15,000 nt of DNA from Botryococcus braunii (Eukaryota; Chlorophyta; Trebouxiophyceae). Below, one piece after another: positions 1 to 15,000 of this stretch (the stretch's first letter is position 1; every line of letters starts with the position of its first letter). Made by a program: the position numbers and the translations under genes. The notes under the pieces are model-generated. The model made no database searches, had not been told where the DNA came from, and saw only the letters and a program-made list of their open reading frames with translations. The stretch lies in contig KV908522.1 of assembly GCA_002005505.1 (NCBI GenBank), positions 5,001 to 20,000 of the forward strand, in the 5' to 3' direction.

Positions 1-1854
1 TGGTCCAGCAGTCGTCTCTACTATAGGGGTTCCACAAGCATCCTTAAGGATGTCCCCTTAGCCCCCCACTCTTTGGGGTGTTGGCGGATGGCCTCCCTAG
101 ATACCTTCAGGCTAGATGTCCAGGTGTTGGTATACCAGGCTTGGATGAAACCGTCATTGATACTTTAGGATATGCAGATGACTTCACGCTTCTGGCTTCA
201 ATCAAGGGGACCTCCAAGTGCTCATTGATGCTGCTCAGGAGTGGTGCATGGCAAAGAATATGAAATTGAACGGGTCAAAGACCCAAATATTGGACATAAA
301 CCCCGACGCCACACCCTCATCGAGTACCGTTTTATGTGATGGCAAACCTATTGATGTCGTTGAGGAGGCTAAATACTTGGGCATACAGGTCCACAATAAA
401 AGTGGACTTGGTGCTAGCAAAGCAAATCTCGATCAGCGATTCTGAATGGCATGGGCTAACATAATAAAGGGTTATAGTAACTTTGAATGTGATGTATCCA
501 TGTCCCTAATGCTGGACCTGTACCTTGCATGCCTCCCTCCTCTCATCTCTTATGGATGTGAGGTTTGGGCCTTAAGGTTTTTCAGGGTACATCCAAGTCG
601 TCTTCTCGACCGTGTGGGTCCAAACTACTAGATGCACATAAGAAGGTGCCCTGTAAGATCACCGGTGTTCGTTCGAAGACCCCAGAAGATTTTAACTGTG
701 AGTTAATATCAACCCTTTGTGGTTGTTAAGGATGGTTAACTTTTGGAATTCCATTGTCGACTTGGGTCCAGAGAGGCTTCACTCCAAGGTTCTTGTGAAG
801 GACCTCAATTTAGCCAACACTACTAGGCGTGAAACCTTAACTTCACTGTGGCTAAGCAATTTAAAAAATTGGGTGTCTCAATACCGACCACGTCCGCATG
901 GACACGCCTGAACGTATTTGTTAGGTAATGGGCATCGGCGTATCCTGTAGGCAAGGAGACAGGTCGTAAGTTTGTGTTCCTCCAGCTACAGTCCTTGACG
1001 ACTATCTGCACTTACACACATGCAACTGAATGAAACAAGACTAGCTTCCTTATGTGCCCAGCATCTTTTCAAACCACTTGCTCGGCTGTGCGGTGATCGC
1101 AGCTTTAACAGTCCTTTCACACTAACGTGTAATCTAGATCAGATTGTACCTTATGTTCGAAAGAGTCCACATTCTACCGTGTCTCAAGGTACCTTCTGTT
1201 CTCAATGGACCCATATCCTAATAGTTTTGCAAGTGAAGATCACCTAAAGCACAAGGCATTTAATAATAATGTTCAAAACTCCATAGTCTTGATGTGCGTC
1301 GGGTACGAGACCTACTTGATCGCCAGGCAGATCTGTTGTGGGAAGGCTTACACCCTTCTCCTCATTCATGTCTCTCAGCTAGGGAATTGTATTGTAGGTA
1401 TTATAGATAGTTTTTTACGCCCTCAACATGTGCCTCTGCATAGAGGTGCCCCACGACTTCATCTCCCCGTGAAGACTGTAAGAACCCTTTTACGATTCCG
1501 CTTAGGATGTCATGACCTCCCAATTGACACTGGTAGACGGCAAGGGATCCCACGTGATGAGAGGAGAAGGTGTGTTCATTAGGGATGGTGGGAGATGAGT
1601 CTCATTTCCTGTTCAGTTGCCCATTGTTAGAACATATTCGATATCTGTTCAGCCACCTTTTCCACCCGCGAGTGCGATCAGTTACTCGCTTCATGTGGTC
1701 ACTGGCCAGCCCTAGAATCTCGTTCACTTTCCAGTACATCGGCAGTACCCAAAGTCACCCGACAGTCGCCAAACACTGGGACATCAGTCTCCCGCATTCT
1801 GAGCCCTTCATAATGGTTTTTGAATATAAGGAAGCATATCCGATAATCATTTGA
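1..1854 (+). pseudogene. Degenerate LINE (non-LTR retrotransposon), reverse transcriptase and C-terminal region
   Basis: This is the 3' part of an old LINE pol gene, cut at the window edge. The pieces lie in the right order but in changing frames. First comes a GVPQ...MSP block (23-58) followed by LFGVLADGLPRYL (about 66-110). The catalytic palm motif GYADDFTLLAS is at about 165-200, and the catalytic YADD is intact. After a frameshift near 200-215 comes LIDAAQEWC...KLNGSKTQIL (218-295), then the thumb-type stretch EAKYLGIQVH (about 366-396). Further on are PPLISYGCEVW (about 535-570), [20 protein letters not shown] (about 1492-1552) and a Cys/His tail with GDESHFLFSCP (about 1590-1625), typical of the zinc-binding end of these elements. 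At least three frameshifts and several stops (59, 443 and the shift near 1575) make it non-functional. It appears unrelated to the downstream gene, though it could sit in a 5' intron of it. The LINE identity is firm; the exact clade and the 3' end are not. Confidence 0.85.
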
Positions 1855-1959
1855 TATTTTCCTTTAGTATTTAGGCTCCTGAGCGGAGTTTCGTCGGTTT
1901 CCGGCTGCGATGCACACAGCACCTGGAAAACAGAGTTAAACAAGAAAAAAAGGGTGTTT

Positions 1960-1996
1960 GGGTCTTTGGTGTAGGGTCTTTGGTGTAGGGTTTAGG
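1960..1996. repeat. Tandem 14-bp repeat (2 copies) with telomere-like end
   Basis: GGGTCTTTGGTGTA occurs at 1960-1973 and again at 1974-1987, followed directly by GGGTTTAGG, which resembles the plant-type TTTAGGG telomere unit. It lies just after an A-rich stretch (about 1942-1952), near where the LINE remnant ends. It could be part of the LINE 3' tail or a small interstitial repeat. Confidence 0.7.
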
Positions 1997-2004
1997 AACG
2001 TGGT

Positions 2005-2193
2005 TTGAGCTTGAATACATATAGCGCTGATGAGCGGACCCTTCTGGGGTACCGGAAAGTGAACGAGATACTGGGTGGGGCCTTCATGTGGCAGCAAGAA
2101 GGTGAAGGGATTGCAAGGGTTGTGGGTAACGTTTCAAAAGCCTACATGAATGCTTCAGGGACACCAACTCTTACTGGTGGAGATAGATTTTAG
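2005..2193 (+). other. Unassigned short open frame, possible exon
   Basis: About 62 codons are open here, with a protein-like composition (ADERTLLGYRKVNEILGG, then MWQQEGEGIARVVGNVSKAY) and a stop at 2191-2193. I do not recognise a family. It contains none of the RRM hallmarks of the gene downstream. Possible splice sites exist (AG before 2009, GTGGAG at about 2177), so it could be an exon of an upstream part of that gene, or chance. Codon content alone does not settle it. Confidence 0.15.
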
Positions 2194-2922
2194 ACACTTG
2201 TACCGTCATCCCTTCAGCCAAAATGGCTTGTCCTGGATGTAAAATATTTCCTATGTGAAAAACCCAAAACCCACAAACAATACATTGAACAAATCCTAAA
2301 ATAATCATAGACAGATATGCCGAACAAGCAAAGCTCTGCAACGGAAGCCGAGAACCATAAATACAAGTGCCCAGCAGCAAAAAAGGTCACTACGGTATTC
2401 TGGTATAGATATCCTTGGGCATACGTCGATATGCCTTCAGCCACCTTGACACTGCAGCTACGAGGTTATGCACGTGTACTCATTGCAAGTGGTCTGAGCC
2501 CCGTGGGAAGCCCTCCGTAGATGAATCTGCAGGTGCTGTGCTTCATGTCCCAGGTTCTGTAGATCCGGGTCTGTCCCGTGGATGCTATCGTCGCTTTTAG
2601 GAATCGCACGTCTGCCTGGGGGTTTCGTACGAGTCCGGTCTGAATTCACGTAAAGGTACCAGGAGGTACACGCAGTCGTACGGTCCGGCTACAGCACTGC
2701 GGCTTGCCCTTTGAACAGGAAGTGAGAAACTTCAAAGGGCAGAGAGTTTGAGATCCCCCATTTTGCAATCTACTTTGGCTGGGGTGATTTGAGAGAGATT
2801 TGCAGTACCGACACCTGTAAAGACGTGACCTTGTACTGATTGTCCACCAAACCTAGGCCGTCGAATCTGCAGGTTTCATCTTCTTTTCTTGACGTAAAAC
2901 TGAGTTTTAAAAAATTTCTGAG
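2194..2922. other. Non-coding stretch upstream of the RRM gene
   Basis: I find no convincing exon in this 730-bp stretch. Short open frames exist on both strands, but none carries a known motif. An in-frame stop at 2908-2910 lies upstream of the proposed start at 2938. This stretch may contain the promoter, a 5' UTR or a first intron; I see no clear TATA box or other promoter element. Confidence 0.4.
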
Positions 2923-2937
2923 GTTCTGAAGAACGGG

Positions 2938-8004
<5,067 letters not shown>

Positions 8005-8008
8005 GGAT

Positions 8009-8195
8009 TGCCTGCCACGCAGTGGCTTTTGCACAGGAGCGATGTCCACTTCTATCAGCCGTGCAAATTCTACAGGCTTTATAAGCCCTGCCAGTGCTTT
8101 CAAGTTTGCTCAGGGGTGACCTCTCACGTCTACACCTGTTTTCAGCACTGCCTGCCCCGCTAATGCCTGTGCACAGGAGCGATGTCCACGTCTAT
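8009..8195. repeat. Diverged direct duplication, offset 140 bp, beside the stop codon
   Basis: TGCCTGCC...TGCACAGGAGCGATGTCCAC occurs at 8010-8049 and again at 8150-8189, with weaker similarity continuing about 20-30 bp on. Both copies are preceded by a pyrimidine-rich AG (TTTGAG, TTTTCAG) that resembles an acceptor. The duplication lies directly after the proposed TGA, so it probably belongs to the 3' UTR, though it could hint at duplicated terminal exons. Confidence 0.75.
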
Positions 8196-9298
8196 ATGGC
8201 CCTGCAGCTCTGCTGTGCCCTTTCACGCTTATTAATCATGTACATTTTGTGCTTAGTGTGGCTCGTCGGCATTTTCCGGGGTCGTTATGTGTTACTCAAA
8301 ATGTTTGCCCTGTATATACTGGTGGGAAATTTGCAACAAGTGCCAAGGGAGACCTCTGGCAGACAATCTGTCAGCATGGGCTCCCTAGGTGGAGTTCAAC
8401 AAGTTTTGTGTTGAGTTTAAGTCGTGCGCCAAGTGCACAGAGCACGCACAGTTGCCTGCACTCATCATGTCAACTGAAGCATACTTGATACATACTTCGT
8501 ATACCCACGTGAAGCAAGGAAGGAAGGAATCCCTAGGAAACTTGCAGCTGGTCGCTCAGCCGGCCGCTCAGCCGGCCCAGTTTAGGTCGGATGACCACCG
8601 ATGGAATCTGAACAAGTCCTCCGGAGGTCTCTGGAGAGACCGTTCTGTCCGAGACCTGGGTGGCTCTGTTTGGTAATGTCAGGGCATGTTGGTTGCCACC
8701 TAGAAGGTTCCACGGATTCCTTCAGGACATCCGCATGCCCACGTCCTCGGGGGTCCACGTGGGCAGGGGTGATCATCTTGTCACGTGTGTGTGTGCACGG
8801 TTGTCACGTGTGGGCAGGGTTTGTCAACAGGCCTCTGCGCACATGTTGCCTCATTGCAGTCACGTGGCCCCTGCATAGCGATCTTGACACACGGTCAAAT
8901 GACCGTATGAGTGTTGATGATGTTGGTATGGGAGGGCAATTGCTTGCAAACACACGGTGTGTTGACGGCTTGGGTGTGCCAGGGATGTGTGGTGGCCGCC
9001 CAGAGCCTTTGAGCCCCTTCAATGCCTCCTATAGCTAGTGGGACCTGATTTCCCAATGAAGGGCCCCATATCGGTTCGGTTCGCTGTGGCGGCAGTCCCC
9101 TTAGCCGTTTCACCGCCCTTTATCCTACCCCGTCCCCTCAAAGGAACTACTACTTCCTGTTAACACCCCTGCAGCGGAAAAGGACGGGTGGAAGAAAAGC
9201 CAGGACCCTTGAATTGATCGATTACATAAGAGGAAAGCACACCCCCCAGAATTGTTCCTTTGCTGAGACTATGGTGTCTGTTCGGTTGGTTTGGGGTC
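8196..9298. other. Non-coding stretch downstream of the RRM gene
   Basis: It presumably starts with the gene's 3' UTR. No recognisable protein is encoded on either strand. A hydrophobic open frame (8094-8414, + strand) has membrane-like Leu/Val/Ile runs but no family match and overlaps the 8009-8195 duplication. A 12-bp unit, GCTCAGCCGGCC, is tandemly doubled at 8554-8577. A stem GGTCTC/GAGACC lies near 8625-8640. Confidence 0.4.
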
Positions 9299-9400
9299 CG
9301 GTTGGGGTTTAAAATGAAAGATTCGATTAGAACCGTTCAGGACACCACCCGATTAGAACCGTTCAAAACACCACCCTATGAACCTGGCGGTTGGGGTTTA
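9299..9400. repeat. Nested direct repeats: 26-bp x2 inside a 13-bp pair
   Basis: CGGTTGGGGTTTA occurs at 9299-9311 and again at 9388-9400. Between them a 26-bp unit, CGATTAGAACCGTTC followed by AGGACACCACC or AAAACACCACC, is tandemly doubled at 9324-9349 and 9350-9375. The nested order suggests a small duplicated or transposon-derived block. Confidence 0.88.
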
Positions 9401-10317
9401 GTTATTCTTTAATTAGCACTCCTGCTCAGCTGTCAAGCGGCTTGGTGGTGTGTGGTGAGCGGCAGGATGCTTGATAGAATTTTCCCCTGCAATGTTCTAT
9501 GCTGAGGGACATGGTTTGCCAGGGTCGGTATCTACTGTGGCTGCTTGCTTTGGAAGAGAAGGGGCAGCGCCTTATGCTACCGGTATTTTTAAAAGTGTTT
9601 TGCTGATAATGAGCATGTACGGGCCAGCGCAAGTACAAGGGTCCAAAATGGACCCCCGCGTAACGCGTACAAGTTGCCTTCATGATGAAGAGTGGCATTT
9701 AGTTCGTAAAAGATCCATTACGAGTGTACCAAGTGGTGCCTGTGCAGGTTTCTAATGAACCTGAGCCGTCACGGCATGGATGCTCTTGTTTTGTTATGGT
9801 CAAATCGCTGGAACTCAGGATGAATACGTTTTCTATCAAGGCGAGTGCTGTGGATGGAATCCCGCATCAACAAGATGGGTGTGCATCTGATAAGTTCCAC
9901 TTGTTCCTCTCAAAGTATCGATCTATTCCTTGGATCAAGTTGGGGCCCTTTTGAGGGTCGCTGCACCCAAGGGGGCAGCAGAAATGGGGAAGCACAGCCA
10001 GTAAAATGGAATAATGGGCACATCCCATCATGATGATCCCATCTGATCAGCTTCAAGAAGGGGGCACGGTGCAGCACACGTGGATGTGGAGCTTGCCATA
10101 CAGGGCAGATCCTGCGGGTCTGAACACAGTCTCCTTAACTACTCGCCATGGAGCGCATATTGCTGCATCCGTGGATATTGCAGGATGTAGTGGCAGCGGT
10201 GCTGTACATGCATGTGCGGAGCTGTACATATGTACACAGGCATGATGGAATGTGATCTTGGGTGACAGGGATCTCGCATACATATGGGCTTTCTAGAATC
10301 CTGTTGACGTCACGCTG
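9401..10317. other. No supported gene; unassigned open frames only
   Basis: Open frames of 70-95 codons occur on both strands (for example 9471-9755 and 9724-9954 on +, 9426-9698 on -). They overlap each other, show no recognisable motif, and are in the range expected by chance. A short palindrome, GTACATATGTAC, lies near 10225. Confidence 0.4.
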
Positions 10318-10339
10318 GCTATTCACACCTGTGAATAGC
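10318..10339. repeat. Inverted repeat, 10-bp arms, 2-bp spacer
   Basis: GCTATTCACA (10318-10327) and TGTGAATAGC (10330-10339) are perfect reverse complements around CC. It looks like a dimeric binding-site palindrome, but no gene beside it supports that. Confidence 0.8.
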
Positions 10340-12239
10340 AAAAGCACCAGGGAAGGGGATCTTTCACAAGGGCTTACCGAAGTCATACCCCTGGGAGGTG
10401 ACCTTGCCGTTGGTGATGGTAAAGTAATAGCTTTTAAGGGTTGTCAGGCACCGAGGGATTGGGCCAGGTTTTGAAATGCTTATTTTCTTTATCTGCAACA
10501 ATGCTCTGATGGCCTGAGGCTCAAAAGTTTCGAGAAGGGCAAGGCTCAGATGGTGGACTCCGCCCTGACAGAAGCTTGCAAGCCAAATGAGCCCATTGGA
10601 CCCTGCGTTGCAAACAATGAAAGCAACAAACGTGGTGCGTGCGTTAAGACGCGTAGTCGCTCGCCAGCCGCACGTGGAATTGCAATGTGTACATGCGCTT
10701 AGAGGTATGCACCGGCGCCGGCGTGGCGTGCGCAGGGCCACCATTTAGTCCGCCTTAAGAAGCTGAAGATACTGTTGCAGATGCGATGGACTTCAGGATT
10801 GGAAGATGCGTTTCGTGAAGGGTGGAGTAAATTGAAATGGAACGGAATTCTGTGGACGTGCAGTTGCTGCATTTCGCCCTGAAACAGCAAAGAAGGAGAA
10901 TTTACGTCTGAATACCATAGTGCTTACGGAAGCCGTACTGTTTATTCGGCATACTTCCAGTGCACTCGTGTGGCGTCTTTCTGTCCACGGACAGTAATGC
11001 ATGAGTCAACATTGATGGGTTATTCATTCTGATTTGAAGTACTTTTAAGACCAGTCCTCAAGCCCCCGACCTCCTGGTGTTTTCAGGACATGTCGCAGTG
11101 GGACGATGAGTTGAGGTGTCCTACAAATACATAGTATACTGGTATTGCAACCTGGATGCCGGGACGGGACTAGAATTTGCAATCTTGTGTCGCACCCCGT
11201 GAGCGCTAATGCACGATGGGGGGTGTCATTCATGCTGCAGCGCATGCAAAGGGACAATAGAATTTGATCATCGTCCTGCACTGTCTTATAAGGAATTACT
11301 TCCTAAGCATATCTCTGGACTTCTAGTCAGAACATCAGGAGGTCCAGTTCGTTAACAATGAATACCCTGGTTTTTGCCGTTGCCAGTAATGAGGCATACT
11401 CCTCTCGTGCTCGCGTGCTTTCCCCACGCTTCAAGAAACCAACTGTAACTTTGTCTCTTGGCGCTGGTCCATTGAAGGGGACTCTGTTTTCATTTGAGTA
11501 AATTAACCAAAGGACTGAGGGCACGGCGGGTTATAGTCATGTCAGGCGTATTCGCATCATAGCTTGCCGTGTTTTACGAAGTTGGGTCTAGAGAATCGAG
11601 ACTCATTTGTATGGCCATACGTGTAGAAAGCTCTAACGACGGTTTCGGCATCTGTCGGGTTTTTGTTTTTCGCGCACGTGCCAGCACTTTGTAGAGCGTG
11701 GACATAATTCTAAGCTAACATGCTGGCCTTGGGGATTCTTACCACGCAGCCCGCCCCTATGAAGGGCTGGCCAGATTGTCAAGCTGCAAACGCGCTATGT
11801 TTGCAGGGTGGCCTCTGGTTTTATCTACCTGAAGGAATGCACATGGAAGTGGTCGGACATGAGTCTGCTGTACACGCAGGACATGTCTAGCCTATTGAGA
11901 TATACGTTTGGATGGAAACATCTTCCAACTTTGTACAGACCCGACAGTAAAATGATAGTTTCCCCACCAAAGGGGCAGGGTTAAAATCTTTTCTCCGTAT
12001 GGGCAGATTGATGACAGCAGCTTGGTGTGTGTGTCGCTAAAAATGCGAGGATTTCACATGCTTGGCCCTGAAAATCGCTCGAGCTGGGTTGGTTTTCTGA
12101 GTGCATTTCGCGATACGCTCATTGCCTACTAATTAGTAAGCTTATAAGCAATAGCAGAATGTCCTGGCTTAGCTGAAAGTTTTGAAACGGGGCAGGGTCT
12201 GCCAAAGCCAGTGGGGAATATAGGTTTTCGAATTGTCCC
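10340..12239. other. No supported gene; one open frame on the - strand
   Basis: The - strand is open from 10744 to 10364 (126 codons) and ends at a good donor (GACTTCG/GTAAGC at 10378-10377) after TITNGKVTSQGYDF. I know no family for it. On the + strand, 10747-10875 is open (LKKLKILLQMRW...) without a motif. From 11000 to 12239 I see nothing beyond short chance frames. Confidence 0.35.
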
Positions 12240-12900
12240 GTATACACATGTGTTAATAAAAGTAATAAGCGATTTGTGCTAGCATGCTATTGTTGATCGT
12301 CAGTTTTGCCGACGGTCATTGCAATGTGAATCGATTCTGCACTTGATATCTCCACTTGTTGATATATGAACAAGGAAAGGATACATATGTTGCGCTTGAT
12401 ATAATTATATGCTTGACCAATAAGGCTGATTGTTGTTAGTCAGTGTTGAGTTGTGAACAACAATCGTAATGTTAAAGTTCACTTGTTCATATTTGGACAA
12501 GGAGCACGGTGTACATACATTACATGTGTAGACGGTGCATCGATGCCATGCAAAGTCCAGATGATTTTCTTTACATCACACATTGTAAATATGTTGCGTT
12601 TCAATATAATAGAATTAACATTAATATCAATACCTTTCCTTGCAAAAGTCACTTTACACATTATAATCAAATATTGATATGAACATATATGCAAAGCTAA
12701 TTACAAAATCGAATACCAAAATTCATACGCTTTCGCAATACTCCGCGCTTTCGCATTACACCGAAATTTCCCGTAGCATATACAAGCCATGCAATGCATC
12801 GTTGCGCAATGTACACATGCGCAATTGCAGAACGAGCAATGGTCATGACACTGAGAAACTTGTGTCTTCGGAAAAAAAAATAATCTTTCTTTAAACCAAA
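12240..12900. other. AT-rich tract
   Basis: Base composition changes visibly from the mixed sequence around it to AT-rich, with many ATAT, AATA and TTGTT runs. An imperfect palindrome CTTGTTGATATATGAACAAG is at about 12353-12372, and a related CTTGTTCATATTTGGACAAG is at about 12483-12502. No protein is recognisable; short open frames here look like chance. Confidence 0.5.
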
Positions 12901-13227
12901 ACCCTAACGAAGCAGCACTTGTTTCCCTTAGGTAGTCACTGCAGCTGCAGGTGTAACCGCGCTCGAGGACAAGTCCCGAGTAGCAGCGGTACAATCGAAA
13001 GCGCAGTACGGTTGGAGGTTCGGTAGCTCGTTACAGGGCGTTATACCAGACGGTTACCTTTGACGGCTGAGACGAGCGAGATACAATGAAGTAATGTAAT
13101 GAATGGAATGCCCTTTCCGTGTCCGTAAGCCCTCCTTCTCTTCCAGCTGTTATAGCAGGCGTATGCCAATCACCATAGGTTCTTCTCCTTATGTCTCAAC
13201 AGGTGTACAGGCCGAGATCTACATTCC
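12901..13227. other. No supported feature
   Basis: Nothing recognisable on either strand. AAACCAAAACCCTAA at about 12895-12906 resembles the plant telomere repeat on the opposite strand but is a single copy. Confidence 0.4.
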
Positions 13228-13704
13228 TTGAATTGGCAAACTACTACAGGCTCGAGTGACAAGGTCCTAATGCCAGGCATAGCCGTAGCATCAACCGATC
13301 ACATCTACATGACTCAAGGATTCCAATTCCCACGCCCATCTGCTCATGCAAAATACCCTGCACCGGTTGCAATTTCAATTCAATTCAAGTCATTGCTTCC
13401 GCAGACCAACGTGGTGAATAGTGGGATCTGCAGAAATGTAGTGACATATCAGAGACACTGGCTGCAACCGGAACCACAATCAAATTTGCCTCGAAGCCGT
13501 TGCTTGCCAGGCTCAGCCGTAGTACAGACCATGCACATGACCGAAAATGCCCACAATATTGTATGCCACACGGGGACATGTACATCGAGCACTTCCTCAG
13601 GAATAGCACCCTTATTCTTGCCATCTCTGAAGAGAATGGTAGTCTACTACCGTACCATCACCAGTTGGAAGGTGAACAAGCCACCAGTAGACCAAGCCGC
13701 ATAA
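13228..13704 (+). other. Unassigned open frame of 158 codons
   Basis: This is the longest open frame in the right half that is not caused by a repeat. It starts MNWQTTTGSSDKVLMPGIAV, is rich in Ser, Thr, Pro, Ile and Val, and stops at 13702-13704. I recognise no domain. Frames on both strands here are also open (13385-13624 on -, 13500-13757 on +). It could be an eroded transposon, an exon, or chance. Confidence 0.15.
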
Positions 13705-13768
13705 GCAAGATGTTCATTATGCTCGGCGCAATTCCCACAAAACATGTTTACGCATAAGGATTTCATCG

Positions 13769-14131
13769 GTGATGGAGGATAGACGCAACAGATATACAGA
13801 ACTGCAGAGTTCGATAGAGGGGCATGAGGAGTCCCCGTCCCAGGTGGCATTTCCTGGTTCGCTGGGTTTTCATCCTGCAGGACCACCCTGGCCATTGCAC
13901 GAGGGCAGATCATCCATCCCGGCCAAGGCTCTTATGCCCGCACGGTCAATGACTTACGCCGGAGGGAACTACCCAAACTGCATTAATGGTGCAGCACCAT
14001 CTACTGACCCCCGCCTACACCATACCATGCTTTCCGCAAACAAGACAGCAATGCGTACAATTGTAAGGACTGCCAGCGTGTCGGGAAGAGGCACCTTCCC
14101 TGGGCAGAACTCAGCTGCAACCAAAACCTAG
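13769..14131 (+). other. Unassigned open frame of 120 codons
   Basis: Open frame beginning MMEDRRNRYTELQSSIEGHE, Pro/Ser/Ala-rich, ending PGQNSAATKT. No family recognised. It follows the 13228-13704 frame in a different phase. The pair might be parts of one decayed gene, but nothing in the sequence shows it. Confidence 0.13.
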
Positions 14132-15000
14132 CTGCAGAATACACGTGGCAAATAGCATGCACTCAACGAATGGTCTCTGCCACGCTCGTCTGATGTTCAT
14201 ACATTCCCTGTTACCGGCATTGACAGCCAGAGCTGTACAGAACGGGCTCTGAATCCCATGGCCTGGGTTTAACATCTGTCCATCTGTCCTCCGAAAAAGC
14301 TCTTGCTCTCTCACTTTAGACATGCATCCACTTCGTCACTATCTCTCTTGATGGGAAATTCAACTTCCCACGGAGATGCCATTCTTCATGTGCACATTCC
14401 CATCCCCTTTGCTAGCACAACGGGGATGGGAGAGTACAAGACCTAGAGAAGCCTGGAATGGGCGTCCATGTCCGTACATCCCCCATCAAGGCTTGTGGAA
14501 GTAGAACAATGCGCAGCCAATGCACTTGTCAATTTGCGGCGGAAGCACCAATCCGTTGTTGCAGCAGCACGTTGAGTCCATCTAAGGCCGCTTGGGCGGC
14601 CTTGTTTTCACGAACATGGTAGGCTGAGGAGAGTGCTGGAGGTATAGAGTCCGTGAAGTGTAAAGAGGATGCCCCAAGGATCCATGCGGGACCGCCAGGG
14701 GCCGGCATAATCGTTCCAGCATAATTCGCAGTATTTGTTCCTTGATTGCATCCTGCAGAGGCACATAAGGTAACTTGTACCAGATTCCCAGGTGCGGCAG
14801 TCTAAGATTCCACATGACAGTCTACTTGAAGATACTTAGGAGTACAGCCTACCTAATTAATGAAGTCAGCAACCAAATGCTTTACAGCCAGATGTTGACG
14901 GAGATCCTTAGGCATTACCGGGCATAAGTCCATACCGCAAAGCCTCCATATCATCTGAGTGAAGAAGAGCGTGTGCAGGTTCGGATACCGAAGATGATTG
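14132..15000. other. No supported gene; small hairpin at 14584-14603
   Basis: AAGGCCGC (14584-14591) and GCGGCCTT (14596-14603) form a stem with loop TTGG. A - strand frame (14815-14582) has a stretch, YKLPYVPLQDAIKEQILRIM, that loosely recalls the region before the reverse transcriptase of Gypsy-type elements, but no catalytic motif follows at the right distance. Confidence 0.35.

Noticed and set aside
8094..8414. Hydrophobic open frame as a membrane protein
   Set aside because: It overlaps the duplicated 3' block, has no family match or supporting splice or start context, and is short enough to be chance.
14584..14603. Stem-loop followed by GTTTTC resembling a bacterial terminator
   Set aside because: The window is eukaryotic and no gene ends just upstream, so a rho-independent terminator makes no sense.
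13647..14815. Possible Gypsy-type reverse transcriptase on the - strand (VVLQDENP, STGGLFTF and YKLPYVPLQDAIKEQ)
   Set aside because: Each piece weakly resembles part of a Gypsy pol, but the catalytic motif is missing and the distance between the blocks is several hundred bases too long. A frameshift-aware profile search would decide.

Overview
This is eukaryotic nuclear DNA. The evidence is a protein split over several exons with GT-AG introns of about 460-1,390 bp, a decayed LINE-type retrotransposon, a 116-bp pure AC microsatellite and several minisatellites. I see no bacterial gene layout, operon or ribosome binding site. The lineage cannot be fixed from the window. A few TTTAGGG-like runs and the style of the LINE reverse transcriptase fit an alga or plant, but this is only a hint.

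Layout. 1-1854: a frameshifted LINE remnant on the + strand, with reverse-transcriptase palm, thumb and C-terminal Cys/His region, truncated at the window edge. 1855-2937: mostly non-coding, with a short direct repeat and one unassigned open frame. 2938-8004: the one gene I can support, on the + strand. It has about six exons whose phases agree at every junction and predicts a protein of about 323 residues. The protein has one RNA-recognition motif (RRM) spread over three exons, a basic Arg/Lys-rich helix after it, and an Ala/Gln/Gly/Pro/Ser-rich tail. The RRM and following helix look most like RRM4 of cytoplasmic poly(A)-binding proteins, with some resemblance to ELAV/RBMS-type RRMs. The introns hold the AC microsatellite (intron 3), a four-copy 21-bp minisatellite (intron 4), and a second 21-bp-period array plus a gapless 172-bp hairpin (intron 5). 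8005-15000: no gene that I can defend. It contains a 140-bp-offset duplication next to the stop codon, a nested direct-repeat block near 9300-9400, small inverted repeats, an AT-rich tract around 12240-12900 and several unassigned open frames.

The two items most worth following up are the perfect-centre hairpin at 6907-7078, whose arm differences mostly keep G-U pairing in the sense transcript, and the small single-RRM gene with its unusual GTACGG-type splice donors and possible alternative last exon. No CRISPR, tRNA, rRNA or clear promoter was found.
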